Source of the DNA: Alphaproteobacteria bacterium
GTDB lineage: Bacteria > Pseudomonadota > Alphaproteobacteria > RF32 > CAG-239
DNA: 5,416 nt
Direction of reading: 5' to 3'
Assembly (NCBI GenBank): GCA_017963715.1
Contig: JAGCTK010000061.1
Span: 1-5,416, forward strand
Both the position numbers and the translations under genes were made by a program. Shown here in pieces: positions 1 through 5,404 of this stretch. The notes below the pieces were generated by a model. It was given only the letters and a program-made list of their open reading frames with translations, made no database searches and was not told the DNA's origin. Each line of letters begins with the position of its first letter. Position 1 is the stretch's first letter.

Positions 1-585
1 ATTAAATCAATCGGCGAAATTGATTTTTGGTCATCTAAGATTGAACATATTGATATTCCTAATACTGTCACCGAAATTAAATCAAACGCGTTTTGCGGTA
101 ACCATAATTTGGATAGCATCACCATTCCTGCATCTGTAACATCAATTCAAAATAACGCCTTTGATGGCACAAATATTACTGTTTTCATAGAAGGCGATTC
201 TATGACATTTGGAAATGGCTTAGCAACAACGGCCGGTCAGCCGACACTTTATTGCAAACAAGGTATGGATGCGTGTGAGGGTAAAGCATCAAGTGTTGAA
301 TATTATATCAAAACCGATAACGGATTATATCAAACCGTTTCGGATAATAAATATTTTGCGACACCATCTTTATTATTACAAGGTATTGCATGTACGGACA
401 AACAAAATTGTGAAGACATATTAGCGGCTCAAAATGCCGGTACATCATTCAAAGTCGGTTCCAAAATTTATAATTCTATTGAAGACTTTGAAAAAGGCAA
501 TCATGTCAAATACCGTATCTATACCGTTGAGGAAGCCAATCGTGTCGCGGGCGACAGAAACACTGTCACAATCAGATATAAATAA
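1..585 (+). CDS. BspA-like leucine-rich-repeat (LRR_5) surface protein, C-terminal part
   Basis: The frame is open from the first base to a TAA at 583-585, so this is a 5'-truncated gene with 194 codons visible. Near its left end are two LRR_5/BspA-type repeats with a 23-residue period: IDIP at visible residues 17-20 and ITIP at 40-43, each followed by VTxI and then xNAFxG. A non-repeat region follows with four cysteines (CKQGMDAC, and IACTDKQNC further on). The protein ends in a charged/aromatic tail containing YRIYTVEEAN and closing with TVTIRYK. BspA-like repeats are known from secreted or surface-exposed proteins of host-associated microbes, where some mediate adhesion; that role here is inference. 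The N-terminus and any signal peptide are outside the window. A TTG at 109 is not taken as the start because repeat sequence continues upstream of it. It converges on cca. Family is fairly sure, function unknown. Confidence 0.85.
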   Translation: MKSIGEIDFWSSKIEHIDIPNTVTEIKSNAFCGNHNLDSITIPASVTSIQNNAFDGTNITVFIEGDSMTFGNGLATTAGQPTLYCKQGMDACEGKASSVEYYIKTDNGLYQTVSDNKYFATPSLLLQGIACTDKQNCEDILAAQNAGTSFKVGSKIYNSIEDFEKGNHVKYRIYTVEEANRVAGDRNTVTIRYK

Positions 586-596
586 ATTGTCTTCTT

Positions 597-618
597 AAAA
601 AGGCTGCTTTATAAAAGC
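597..618 (-). terminator. possible weak terminator of cca
   Basis: In the 42-bp gap between the convergent LRR gene and cca, the minus strand reads a short GCTTT/AAAGC hairpin (606-618, 3-nt loop) followed after AGCC by five T (complement of 597-601). The stem is only 5 bp and A/T-rich, so this is a weak candidate. No better terminator is visible for either gene here. Confidence 0.3.
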
Positions 619-627
619 GTAAATTAT

Positions 628-1860
628 TTACGGATTGATTAGTTTTAAGGCTTCTTTTTCCAAGCCCTCTTTTGAAAGCGTAAAATCAGATGCAATCCAT
701 ATATTTTTCAGGCCGGCCATCATTTCTTTGACGGGCACGCAATCTTGCATCCCGAGGCCGATTAAATCTTTGCCGCCCAGCGGAAAAACGGGAACTTCCA
801 TATCATCAATATCGGTAAACAATTTTTTCAAATTGCAATCCTCTACATTTTGCTTAGCCAATGCAATCAAAATTTTGTCTTTCACAAAGGCTTTATCGTG
901 CGCATAAACAACGCGTTTGATATAGGCCAAATCGTTAAACTGTGCGCTGTCAAACGAAAATCTCGCCAAATTCATCATTTTGTTTTTTTGCACTTTGGTC
1001 AATTTAAGGCGCACGGCCAGCGATTCGGCCAAGACTTGGTCCGGCTCAAAAAGCACAAAAAGCCGCCGCATCATATCCGCATCCATATGATTAAAGCGCA
1101 CCAATGTGTCAAGTGTTTTCAAGGCCCGGGTGTTGATTTTTTGCGGCAACACAAAAGATAAAATATCATTTTCGGCCATCATTTCCAAAACATTTGCCGC
1201 ATTTGAGGTTGCCAAAATCTTAAAAAATTCTTCTCTGATTTGTTCAATCGCCACCGTTTTGAGCAAATCTTTATTTTCCACGCAGGCTTTGAGCGATTTC
1301 AAATCGGGCGCCGTTTTTGAAAAAATAGAATAAAATCTGAAAAACCGCATGATTCGAATCGGCTGTTCCATAATTTTTTGCTTGGCATTTCCGATAAAGC
1401 GCACAACGCCTTTTTCCAAGTCCTCAATCCCGTTATAATAGTCAAACACGTTTCCGTCTTCGTCGGCATAAACGGCATTGATGGTCAAATCGCGGGTTGC
1501 CGCATCGGCATTCCAGTCATCCGTAAACGAAAAATCCGAATATTTCACACCTTCCGGCAAAGCCCTATGCAAAGATGACACTTCAAAAACGCGATTACCC
1601 ATCACAACGCCCGTCTTGGCAAATTTTAAGCCGAGCGAAACCGTTTTAATTCCTTTTTCGGTGCAGGCCTCCACCAGTTCATCAGGTGTCAAATCGGTTG
1701 CCAAATCGATGTCAAACCCTTTCAGCCCGGCCAGTGCATCACGCACCGCGCCACCCACAAAGCGCACGGCACCGCCATAGTCATGCACGGCTTCAAACAG
1801 CTTTAAAACGTCGCTGTCTTGCATGATGTCTTTCACATCCAAAAATTCGGGCCTCATCAT
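628..1860 (-). CDS. cca: CCA tRNA nucleotidyltransferase (class II poly(A) polymerase/CCA-adding family)
   Basis: The enzyme adds or repairs the 3'-terminal CCA of tRNAs from CTP and ATP in the cytoplasm. The protein is 410 residues from the chosen start. The nucleotidyltransferase signature RFVGGAVRD is at residues 33-41 and the catalytic pair DID is at 50-52 (D50, D52) in FDIDLAT. The RRDFTINA-like motif appears as TRDLTINA at 122-129. The RFIG...RFFRF region follows at 154-176. The motif normally read as EDxxR, which selects CTP/ATP, is here E165-Q166-P-I-R169, an Asp-to-Gln change. The C-terminal half is helical, as in alphaproteobacterial enzymes, and no HD domain is seen. The start is the ATG at 1860, preceded by AAGG nine bases upstream; reading further upstream adds 32 residues unlike the family. 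It is divergent from the IalB-family gene and convergent with the LRR gene. A poly(A) polymerase I activity cannot be excluded from sequence alone. Confidence 0.9.
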   Translation of the reverse strand: MMRPEFLDVKDIMQDSDVLKLFEAVHDYGGAVRFVGGAVRDALAGLKGFDIDLATDLTPDELVEACTEKGIKTVSLGLKFAKTGVVMGNRVFEVSSLHRALPEGVKYSDFSFTDDWNADAATRDLTINAVYADEDGNVFDYYNGIEDLEKGVVRFIGNAKQKIMEQPIRIMRFFRFYSIFSKTAPDLKSLKACVENKDLLKTVAIEQIREEFFKILATSNAANVLEMMAENDILSFVLPQKINTRALKTLDTLVRFNHMDADMMRRLFVLFEPDQVLAESLAVRLKLTKVQKNKMMNLARFSFDSAQFNDLAYIKRVVYAHDKAFVKDKILIALAKQNVEDCNLKKLFTDIDDMEVPVFPLGGKDLIGLGMQDCVPVKEMMAGLKNIWIASDFTLSKEGLEKEALKLINP

Positions 1861-1869
1861 TTTTTTTGA

Positions 1870-1873
1870 CCTT
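1870..1873 (-). promoter_or_regulatory. ribosome binding site deciding the cca start
   Basis: On the minus strand AAGG lies nine bases before ATGATG at 1860-1855, with a run of seven A between. It supports the 410-residue start over an in-frame upstream start at 1956. Confidence 0.6.
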
Positions 1874-1947
1874 ATTTCAAAAAATATTTGCTTTCTTTTA
1901 ACAGTTTTAAAGTATATTGCAATCAATATTTTATACCATGTCGATAA

Positions 1948-1952
1948 AAGGA
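1948..1952 (+). promoter_or_regulatory. ribosome binding site of the IalB-family gene
   Basis: AAGGA lies nine bases before the ATG at 1962. It picks that start over the in-frame ATG at 1938 and TTG at 1917, and it gives a clean signal peptide. Confidence 0.65.
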
Positions 1953-1961
1953 ACAATAAAT

Positions 1962-2468
1962 ATGAAAAAAATTTTGTTTTTGGCCTGTGCCGTCTTCTCT
2001 TTCAAAGCCTTAGCCATGGAAGCACCAACCGTCATCGGTGAGTATCACGATTGGTCAGCCTACACATTCAAAGAGGGCAAAAATATTGTTTGCTATATGG
2101 CTTCAACACCCAAACGCGACGAAGGCAATTACACAAGGCGCGGTGATATTTATGCCGTGATCACGCACAGACCGGCCGAAAAAAGTTTTGACGTCGTTAA
2201 CTTTGTTCTCGGTTACACCTTAAAACCCAACGCACCTTTTACCGTCAAAATCGGCAAAGAAACTTTTACAAAGTTTTTCAGCGAGGGTGACAAATCATGG
2301 ACCATCAATGATGATGAAGATGCCAGACTTGTCAAAGCCATGGTTCGCGGCGAACGCATGATTGTCGAAGCCACATCCAATCGCGGCACAAAAACAAAAG
2401 ACACCTATTCGCTCAAAGGTTTTGCACGGGCTTATCAAGCCATCAATGCCAAATGCGGTAAAAAATAA
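1962..2468 (+). CDS. Invasion-associated locus B (IalB) family secreted protein
   Basis: The protein has 168 residues. The first 18 form a classical signal peptide: MKK, a hydrophobic core, then ALA at 16-18 as a signal peptidase I site. The mature protein begins near MEAPTV and should be periplasmic. IalB-family features are the early DWSAYTF, the CYMASTPKR stretch around C44, THRPAEKS, an SRGTxTxDTYSLKGF-like segment late in the protein, and a C-terminal cysteine (C165). C44 and C165 could form a disulphide. The family is named for a Bartonella invasion protein but is widespread in non-invasive alphaproteobacteria, and its molecular function is not established; a virulence role should not be assumed. 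The stop codon overlaps the rlmN start as TAATG, so the two genes are probably co-transcribed and translationally coupled. The start is chosen by AAGGA nine bases upstream. Family call good, function unknown. Confidence 0.82.
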   Translation: MKKILFLACAVFSFKALAMEAPTVIGEYHDWSAYTFKEGKNIVCYMASTPKRDEGNYTRRGDIYAVITHRPAEKSFDVVNFVLGYTLKPNAPFTVKIGKETFTKFFSEGDKSWTINDDEDARLVKAMVRGERMIVEATSNRGTKTKDTYSLKGFARAYQAINAKCGKK

Positions 2469-3541
2469 TGCCCAAACAACACATCATCGGCCTGTCAAAA
2501 GAAGAATTATCGGCCGTTTTGGCCTCATGGGGCGAAAAACCGTTTCGCACCAAGCAAATTTGGCAATGGTTATATTTTAGGGGCGTTCAAAGTTTTGATG
2601 ACATGACAAATCTTTCAAAAGATTTGCGCACACGCTTGGCCGACAATTTTGTCTTGACGCGGCCGAAGATTATCACACAGCAGATTTCACAAGACAAAAC
2701 GCGCAAATGGCTGTTAGAATTTGATGACGGTGAGCGCGTTGAAATGGTCTATATCCCCGAACTTGATCGCGGCGCCGTTTGTCTGTCGACACAGGTCGGA
2801 TGCGCCATGGGGTGCAAATTTTGCCACACCGGCAGCCAAAAACTCAAACGCAATTTAACGGCCGGTGAAATTGTTTCTCAATTTATGGTCGCCCGCGATA
2901 CCTATGGTGAATGGCCGAGCCCGACCGATGCCACGCGATATTTATCCAACATTGTGGTGATGGGCATGGGTGAGCCTTTGCAAAACGAGGACAACGTCAT
3001 CAAAGCCTTAAATATTTTATCCGACGGTGACGGTATTGCGATTTCAAGGCGTCGAATTACCATGTCAACCTGCGGCATTGCGCCCAAAATTTGCGATGTA
3101 CTCGAAAAAACAGGTGTCAGATTGGCCATTTCCCTGCACGCGCCGAACAACGAAATTCGCAACGCCTTGATGCCGATTAACAAGGCCTATCCGATTGAAC
3201 AGATTTTGGCTGAGGCCCAAAAATATCAGCAAAAAGACGGCTCTCGTTATGTAACGTTTGAATATTTGATGCTTCAAAACATCAATGACAGCCCGCAGCA
3301 CGCCAAAGAATTGATTGCACTTTTGAAAAAACACAAAATTCGCGCAACGTTCAATTTAATACCGTTCAATCCGTGGCCCGGTTGCGATTTTATGCCGAGC
3401 ACGCCCGAAAGAGTTAAGGTTTTTGCCGATTTACTCAATCAGGCAGGTTTTGCCGCTCCTGTTCGTGTGGCGCGCGGACAAGATATTTTGGCCGCCTGCG
3501 GTCAACTCAAATCAAGCACACAAAAAACGCCGCGCACATAA
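2468..3541 (+). CDS. rlmN: Dual-specificity 23S rRNA/tRNA adenine-C2 methyltransferase RlmN
   Basis: This radical-SAM enzyme makes 2-methyladenosine at A2503 of 23S rRNA and at A37 of a subset of tRNAs, tuning fidelity at the peptidyl transferase centre and in decoding. The protein is 357 residues, normal for the family. The N-terminal RNA-binding part (about 1-95) includes KPFRTKQIWQWLY. The CxxxCxxC cluster motif is at C112, C116, C119 inside GCAMGCKFCHTG. C105, seven residues earlier, matches the conserved cysteine paired with the methyl-carrying one, and that carrier is C344 in DILAACGQL. The SAM-binding GEP is at 168-170 (MGMGEPL), followed by SLHAPNN and LIPFNPWPG. All catalytic residues are present. 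The start overlaps the preceding stop by one base (TAATG), and no strong Shine-Dalgarno is seen, which suggests translation by coupling. The last codons form the left arm of a terminator. Confidence 0.97.
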   Translation: MPKQHIIGLSKEELSAVLASWGEKPFRTKQIWQWLYFRGVQSFDDMTNLSKDLRTRLADNFVLTRPKIITQQISQDKTRKWLLEFDDGERVEMVYIPELDRGAVCLSTQVGCAMGCKFCHTGSQKLKRNLTAGEIVSQFMVARDTYGEWPSPTDATRYLSNIVVMGMGEPLQNEDNVIKALNILSDGDGIAISRRRITMSTCGIAPKICDVLEKTGVRLAISLHAPNNEIRNALMPINKAYPIEQILAEAQKYQQKDGSRYVTFEYLMLQNINDSPQHAKELIALLKKHKIRATFNLIPFNPWPGCDFMPSTPERVKVFADLLNQAGFAAPVRVARGQDILAACGQLKSSTQKTPRT

Positions 3542-3560
3542 CGCACGCGGCTTTTGATTT
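3521..3560. terminator. bidirectional terminator shared by rlmN and pssA
   Basis: A perfect 6-bp GC stem, GCCGCG (3529-3534) with CGCGGC (3546-3551), has an 11-base loop. It is followed on the + strand by TTTTGATTTTT and on the - strand by GTTTTTTG (complement of 3522-3528), so it can serve both convergent genes. The left arm and part of the loop lie inside the rlmN coding sequence. Confidence 0.75.
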
Positions 3561-4397
3561 TTACATTGCGTGTTCTTTTTTCTTTCCCAAACGTCGTTTG
3601 GCTTTCATAAAACTGATGCACGTCAGCGGAATCGTCAAAAGATAAATCACCGTCAGCACCCCGAGCGTCAGCCACGGCTGCACCAACATAAAGTTGATAA
3701 ACAGCACGACCACGAGCATCAAGGGCAAAAAGAGGGATGTTTTCACCTTTGTTTTTTTAAGCGACAAGGTCGGAATGCGGCTTGTCATCAAAAACGTCAC
3801 AAGGCACATCAACAGGGCGCAAAATGTGTTTGACCGCAAAATAAATTCCAAATTCGGAAAGTCAAAACAAATGAGCACCGGCATAATACCCAGCGCTGCG
3901 GCGGCCGGTGCCGGCACACCCACAAAATAGTGCGACCAATATTCCGGCACATCGTCCATATCAAGCATCGTGTTAAACCGTGCCAAACGCATCGCCATAC
4001 CCATTGCAAACATCAGGCAAAACAGCCAACCGAACTTGGGCAAATCGACAAGCGACCATTGATAAATCAAAATCGCCGGTGCCACGCCGAAACTCACAAA
4101 ATCTGACAGCGAATCCAATTCGGCGCCGAATTTGGACGATGCTTTCAAAAGTCTGGCCACACGTCCGTCCAATCCGTCAAACAAACCGGCCAAAAAGATA
4201 CACAACACCGCCTTGGTCCAGTTTTCCGCAATCGCAAATCTGATTGAGGTCACGCCCGAGCACAAAGCCATCATTGTCACCATATTCGGTGCCAATTTTC
4301 GAAACGGAATTTCGGTCAGTTTTTGTTTTGAAATTTCCGTTAATTTTTGCTTCGACAACAAAAGTTTGTCGTTTAATTTGTCATTAAAGTTCTTCAT
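3561..4397 (-). CDS. pssA: CDP-diacylglycerol--serine O-phosphatidyltransferase
   Basis: This integral membrane enzyme makes phosphatidylserine from CDP-diacylglycerol and serine, supplying Psd encoded just upstream. The protein is 278 residues. The CDP-alcohol phosphatidyltransferase signature is complete: D74-x2-D77-G78-x2-A81-R82-x8-G91-x3-D95-x3-D99. RLARFN (137-142) and FVGVPAPAAA (158-167) are typical of bacterial PssA. Several hydrophobic segments follow through the C-terminal half, and the tail is basic (RRLGKKK). The first 30 residues are a charged cytosolic extension built of two NDKL units (5-12) and two SKQKLTEI units (15-30), before the usual RKLAPNMVT opening. The start ATG overlaps the psd stop as ATGA (4394-4397), and AAGGAG lies ten bases upstream inside psd. 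It shares a terminator with convergent rlmN. Confidence 0.95.
   Translation of the reverse strand: MKNFNDKLNDKLLLSKQKLTEISKQKLTEIPFRKLAPNMVTMMALCSGVTSIRFAIAENWTKAVLCIFLAGLFDGLDGRVARLLKASSKFGAELDSLSDFVSFGVAPAILIYQWSLVDLPKFGWLFCLMFAMGMAMRLARFNTMLDMDDVPEYWSHYFVGVPAPAAAALGIMPVLICFDFPNLEFILRSNTFCALLMCLVTFLMTSRIPTLSLKKTKVKTSLFLPLMLVVVLFINFMLVQPWLTLGVLTVIYLLTIPLTCISFMKAKRRLGKKKEHAM
4308..4355 (-). repeat. two tandem 24-bp units in pssA encoding SKQKLTEI twice
   Basis: The unit at 4332-4355 and the unit at 4308-4331 match at 19 of 24 positions by my alignment, and all five differences are synonymous. A similar pair of 12-bp NDKL units lies just before it (4362-4385), also differing only synonymously. 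Confidence 0.8.
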
Positions 4398-5107
4398 GAT
4401 CTGACAACTCCTTCAGGGCGTTCCTGTGATGCGGCCTTCAAGCGTGCCAAAATTGTTTCACCGGCTGTCATGGTTTGACCGATGCAAACGAGCGGCTCAA
4501 CATCGGTCGGCAAATACACATCAAGGCGCGAACCGAATCTGATCCAACCAAAGCGCGCACCAGCCTCATATTTATCACCGGCTTTAGCCAAGCATACAAT
4601 ACGACGTGCCACAAGGCCTGCAATTTGCACAAACGCAATATTTTTGCCCGATGTTGTTTTCATCAAAAGCAACTGGCGTTCATTGTCGCGTGAGGCTTTG
4701 TCAAGTGTCGCATTAAAAAACTTTCCTTTGATATATTCGGTCTTAACAATCTCGCCTGATGCCGGCGCACGATTGACATGCACATTAAACACGCTCATAA
4801 AAATGCTGATACGGTTGAATGTTTTGGTCTGAAGACCGAGTTCTTCCGGCCCTGCCACACGGGTAATCATTTGCACAACCCCGTCGGCCGGCGACACAAC
4901 GACATCATCAATTTTCGGTGTTATTCTGTCGGGGTCTCTAAAAAAGTAATAGCACCAAACGGTCAAAACCAACCCGACGAAGCCGAGCGGTGCCCATACA
5001 AGCGCAAGCAACGCTGTGACAAGCGCAAAAATACTCACAAATTTCCATCCGTCCTGATTGATATTCGGGAAGATGTATTTGGCAAGTGAAATATCGATAT
5101 TTTTCAT
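4394..5107 (-). CDS. psd: Phosphatidylserine decarboxylase proenzyme (small, type A)
   Basis: The enzyme decarboxylates phosphatidylserine to phosphatidylethanolamine at the inner membrane. The proenzyme cleaves itself to give a pyruvoyl cofactor. The protein is 237 residues from ATG 5107, the size of the short bacterial form. A hydrophobic anchor spans about 23-56 and leads into YYFFRDPDR. SPADG (72-76, D75), FNVHVNRAP (107-115, H110) and the cleavage site G192-S193 in IRFGSRLDVYLP correspond to the family's Asp-His-Ser processing residues, with Ser193 becoming the pyruvoyl group. An in-frame TTG one codon earlier (5110) is less likely than the ATG, which has AAGGA eight bases upstream. The gene overlaps pssA by four bases, which places two consecutive steps of PE synthesis in one operon. 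The leader upstream contains two hairpins. The reversed metabolic order (psd before pssA) is one I recall from alphaproteobacteria. Confidence 0.95.
   Translation of the reverse strand: MKNIDISLAKYIFPNINQDGWKFVSIFALVTALLALVWAPLGFVGLVLTVWCYYFFRDPDRITPKIDDVVVSPADGVVQMITRVAGPEELGLQTKTFNRISIFMSVFNVHVNRAPASGEIVKTEYIKGKFFNATLDKASRDNERQLLLMKTTSGKNIAFVQIAGLVARRIVCLAKAGDKYEAGARFGWIRFGSRLDVYLPTDVEPLVCIGQTMTAGETILARLKAASQERPEGVVRS
4408..4413 (-). promoter_or_regulatory. strong ribosome binding site of pssA inside psd
   Basis: On the minus strand AAGGAG lies ten bases before the pssA ATG, within the last codons of psd. It supports the long PssA N-terminus and efficient translation of the second gene. 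Confidence 0.75.
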
Positions 5108-5115
5108 CAATGTTT

Positions 5116-5120
5116 TCCTT
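5116..5120 (-). promoter_or_regulatory. ribosome binding site of psd
   Basis: On the minus strand AAGGA lies eight bases before ATG 5107, favouring this start over the TTG at 5110. Confidence 0.65.
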
Positions 5121-5128
5121 TTTGTTTG

Positions 5129-5183
5129 ATTGTGCCGAAACGCTGTTTCCGGCGCACAATTATTTTTTCAGCACCATTGCTGA
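5129..5183 (-). promoter_or_regulatory. two-hairpin leader of psd-pssA mRNA
   Basis: Just upstream of the psd ribosome binding site, 5129-5160 can fold as a bulged stem of about 13 bp: ATTGT/ACAAT at the base, then GCCG/CGGC, then AAAC/GTTT closing an AGC loop. Immediately upstream, 5168-5183 is a perfect 6-bp hairpin TCAGCA/TGCTGA with a 4-base loop. Read on the + strand, the larger stem is followed by TATTTTTT (5161-5168) and looks like an intrinsic terminator running antisense to psd. The structures are seen in sequence; any regulatory role is inference. Confidence 0.4.
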
Positions 5184-5227
5184 CAGGCCAAGAAAAGCAC
5201 ATTTTAAAAAAAATTTCAAGAAATATG

Positions 5228-5256
5228 TTGCAATTATAAAATATTGTGATAATAAA
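5228..5256 (+). promoter_or_regulatory. candidate tRNA-Leu promoter
   Basis: TTGCAA (5228-5233) and AATAAA (5251-5256) are spaced by 17 bp, each matching the sigma-70 consensus at four of six positions. Initiation near 5263 would give a short leader before the tRNA at 5272. Confidence 0.4.
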
Positions 5257-5261
5257 CTAAA
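5233..5261 (-). promoter_or_regulatory. candidate psd promoter overlapping the tRNA promoter
   Basis: On the minus strand a perfect TATAAT is the complement of 5233-5238. With a 17-bp spacer the -35 would be TTTAGT (complement of 5256-5261), a poor match. It would start transcription near 5226, leaving a leader of about 120 bases that contains both hairpins. Confidence 0.3.
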
Positions 5262-5271
5262 CATATTTTAT

Positions 5272-5358
5272 GCGCTTGTGGCGGAACAGGTAGACGCTGC
5301 AGACTTAAAATCTGTTGGGAGCAATCCCGTGCCGGTTCGATTCCGGCCTAGCGCACCA
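5272..5358 (+). tRNA. tRNA-Leu (anticodon UAA)
   Basis: This 87-base class II tRNA folds fully. The acceptor is GCGCTTG with CTAGCGC, and the D stem is GCG/CGC. The anticodon stem GCAGA/TCTGT encloses loop CTTAAAA, with anticodon TAA at 5306-5308 that reads UUA. The variable arm is GGGA-GCAA-TCCC, and the T arm is GCCGG-TTCGATT-CCGGC. The discriminator is A73, and CCA is encoded at 5356-5358. The long variable arm and A73 are leucine features. One acceptor pair is a T-T mismatch (position 6 with 67). Because CCA is genomically encoded, the Cca enzyme in this window would serve mainly in repair for this tRNA. Confidence 0.97.
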
Positions 5359-5390
5359 ATAAAAAGTCACCTTTTAAGGTGGCTTTTTTA
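5359..5390 (+). terminator. intrinsic terminator of tRNA-Leu
   Basis: The stem AGTCACCT (5365-5372) pairs with AGGTGGCT (5377-5384), one T-G wobble included, around a TTTA loop, followed by six T from 5384. The A run before the stem (5361-5365) can also act as a T run on the minus strand, so the hairpin may be bidirectional. Symmetry continues outward: ACCAAT (5355-5360) is complementary to ATTGGT (5390-5395). Confidence 0.85.
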
Positions 5391-5404
5391 TTGGTATATT
5401 AAGG

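Larger units (their letters stand above)
1861..1961. promoter_or_regulatory. divergent promoter region between cca and the IalB-family gene
   Basis: This AT-rich gap of about 100 bp must hold promoters for both divergent units. I see -10-like hexamers (TATATT at 1913-1918 on +, TATAAA as the complement of 1930-1935 on -), but neither has a well-spaced -35 box. A perfect dyad, ATATTG-CAAT-CAATAT, occupies 1914-1929 and could be an operator. The function is inferred from position. Confidence 0.4.

Noticed and set aside
109..111. TTG at 109 as a start codon of a short 158-residue protein
   Set aside because: The same frame is open to the left edge and carries a full LRR_5 repeat upstream, so this is an internal leucine codon.
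635..1780. Several open frames of 66-103 codons antisense to cca, and similar ones antisense to rlmN, pssA and psd
   Set aside because: They lie wholly opposite well-recognised genes, show no domain or ribosome binding site, and have the composition of shadow frames.
1861..1956. A 442-residue version of the CCA enzyme starting 32 codons upstream
   Set aside because: The extra residues do not resemble the family N-terminus, there is no ribosome binding site at the upstream start, and AAGG sits at proper distance from the ATG at 1860.
1917..1961. Earlier in-frame starts (TTG 1917, ATG 1938) for the IalB-family gene
   Set aside because: They would place extra residues ahead of a perfect MKK signal peptide and lack the AAGGA spacing found for ATG 1962.
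1977..1994. Possible lipoprotein cysteine (C9) in the IalB-family signal peptide
   Set aside because: The residues before it (FLA) do not fit a lipobox and only eight residues precede it; ALA at 16-18 is a better signal peptidase I site.
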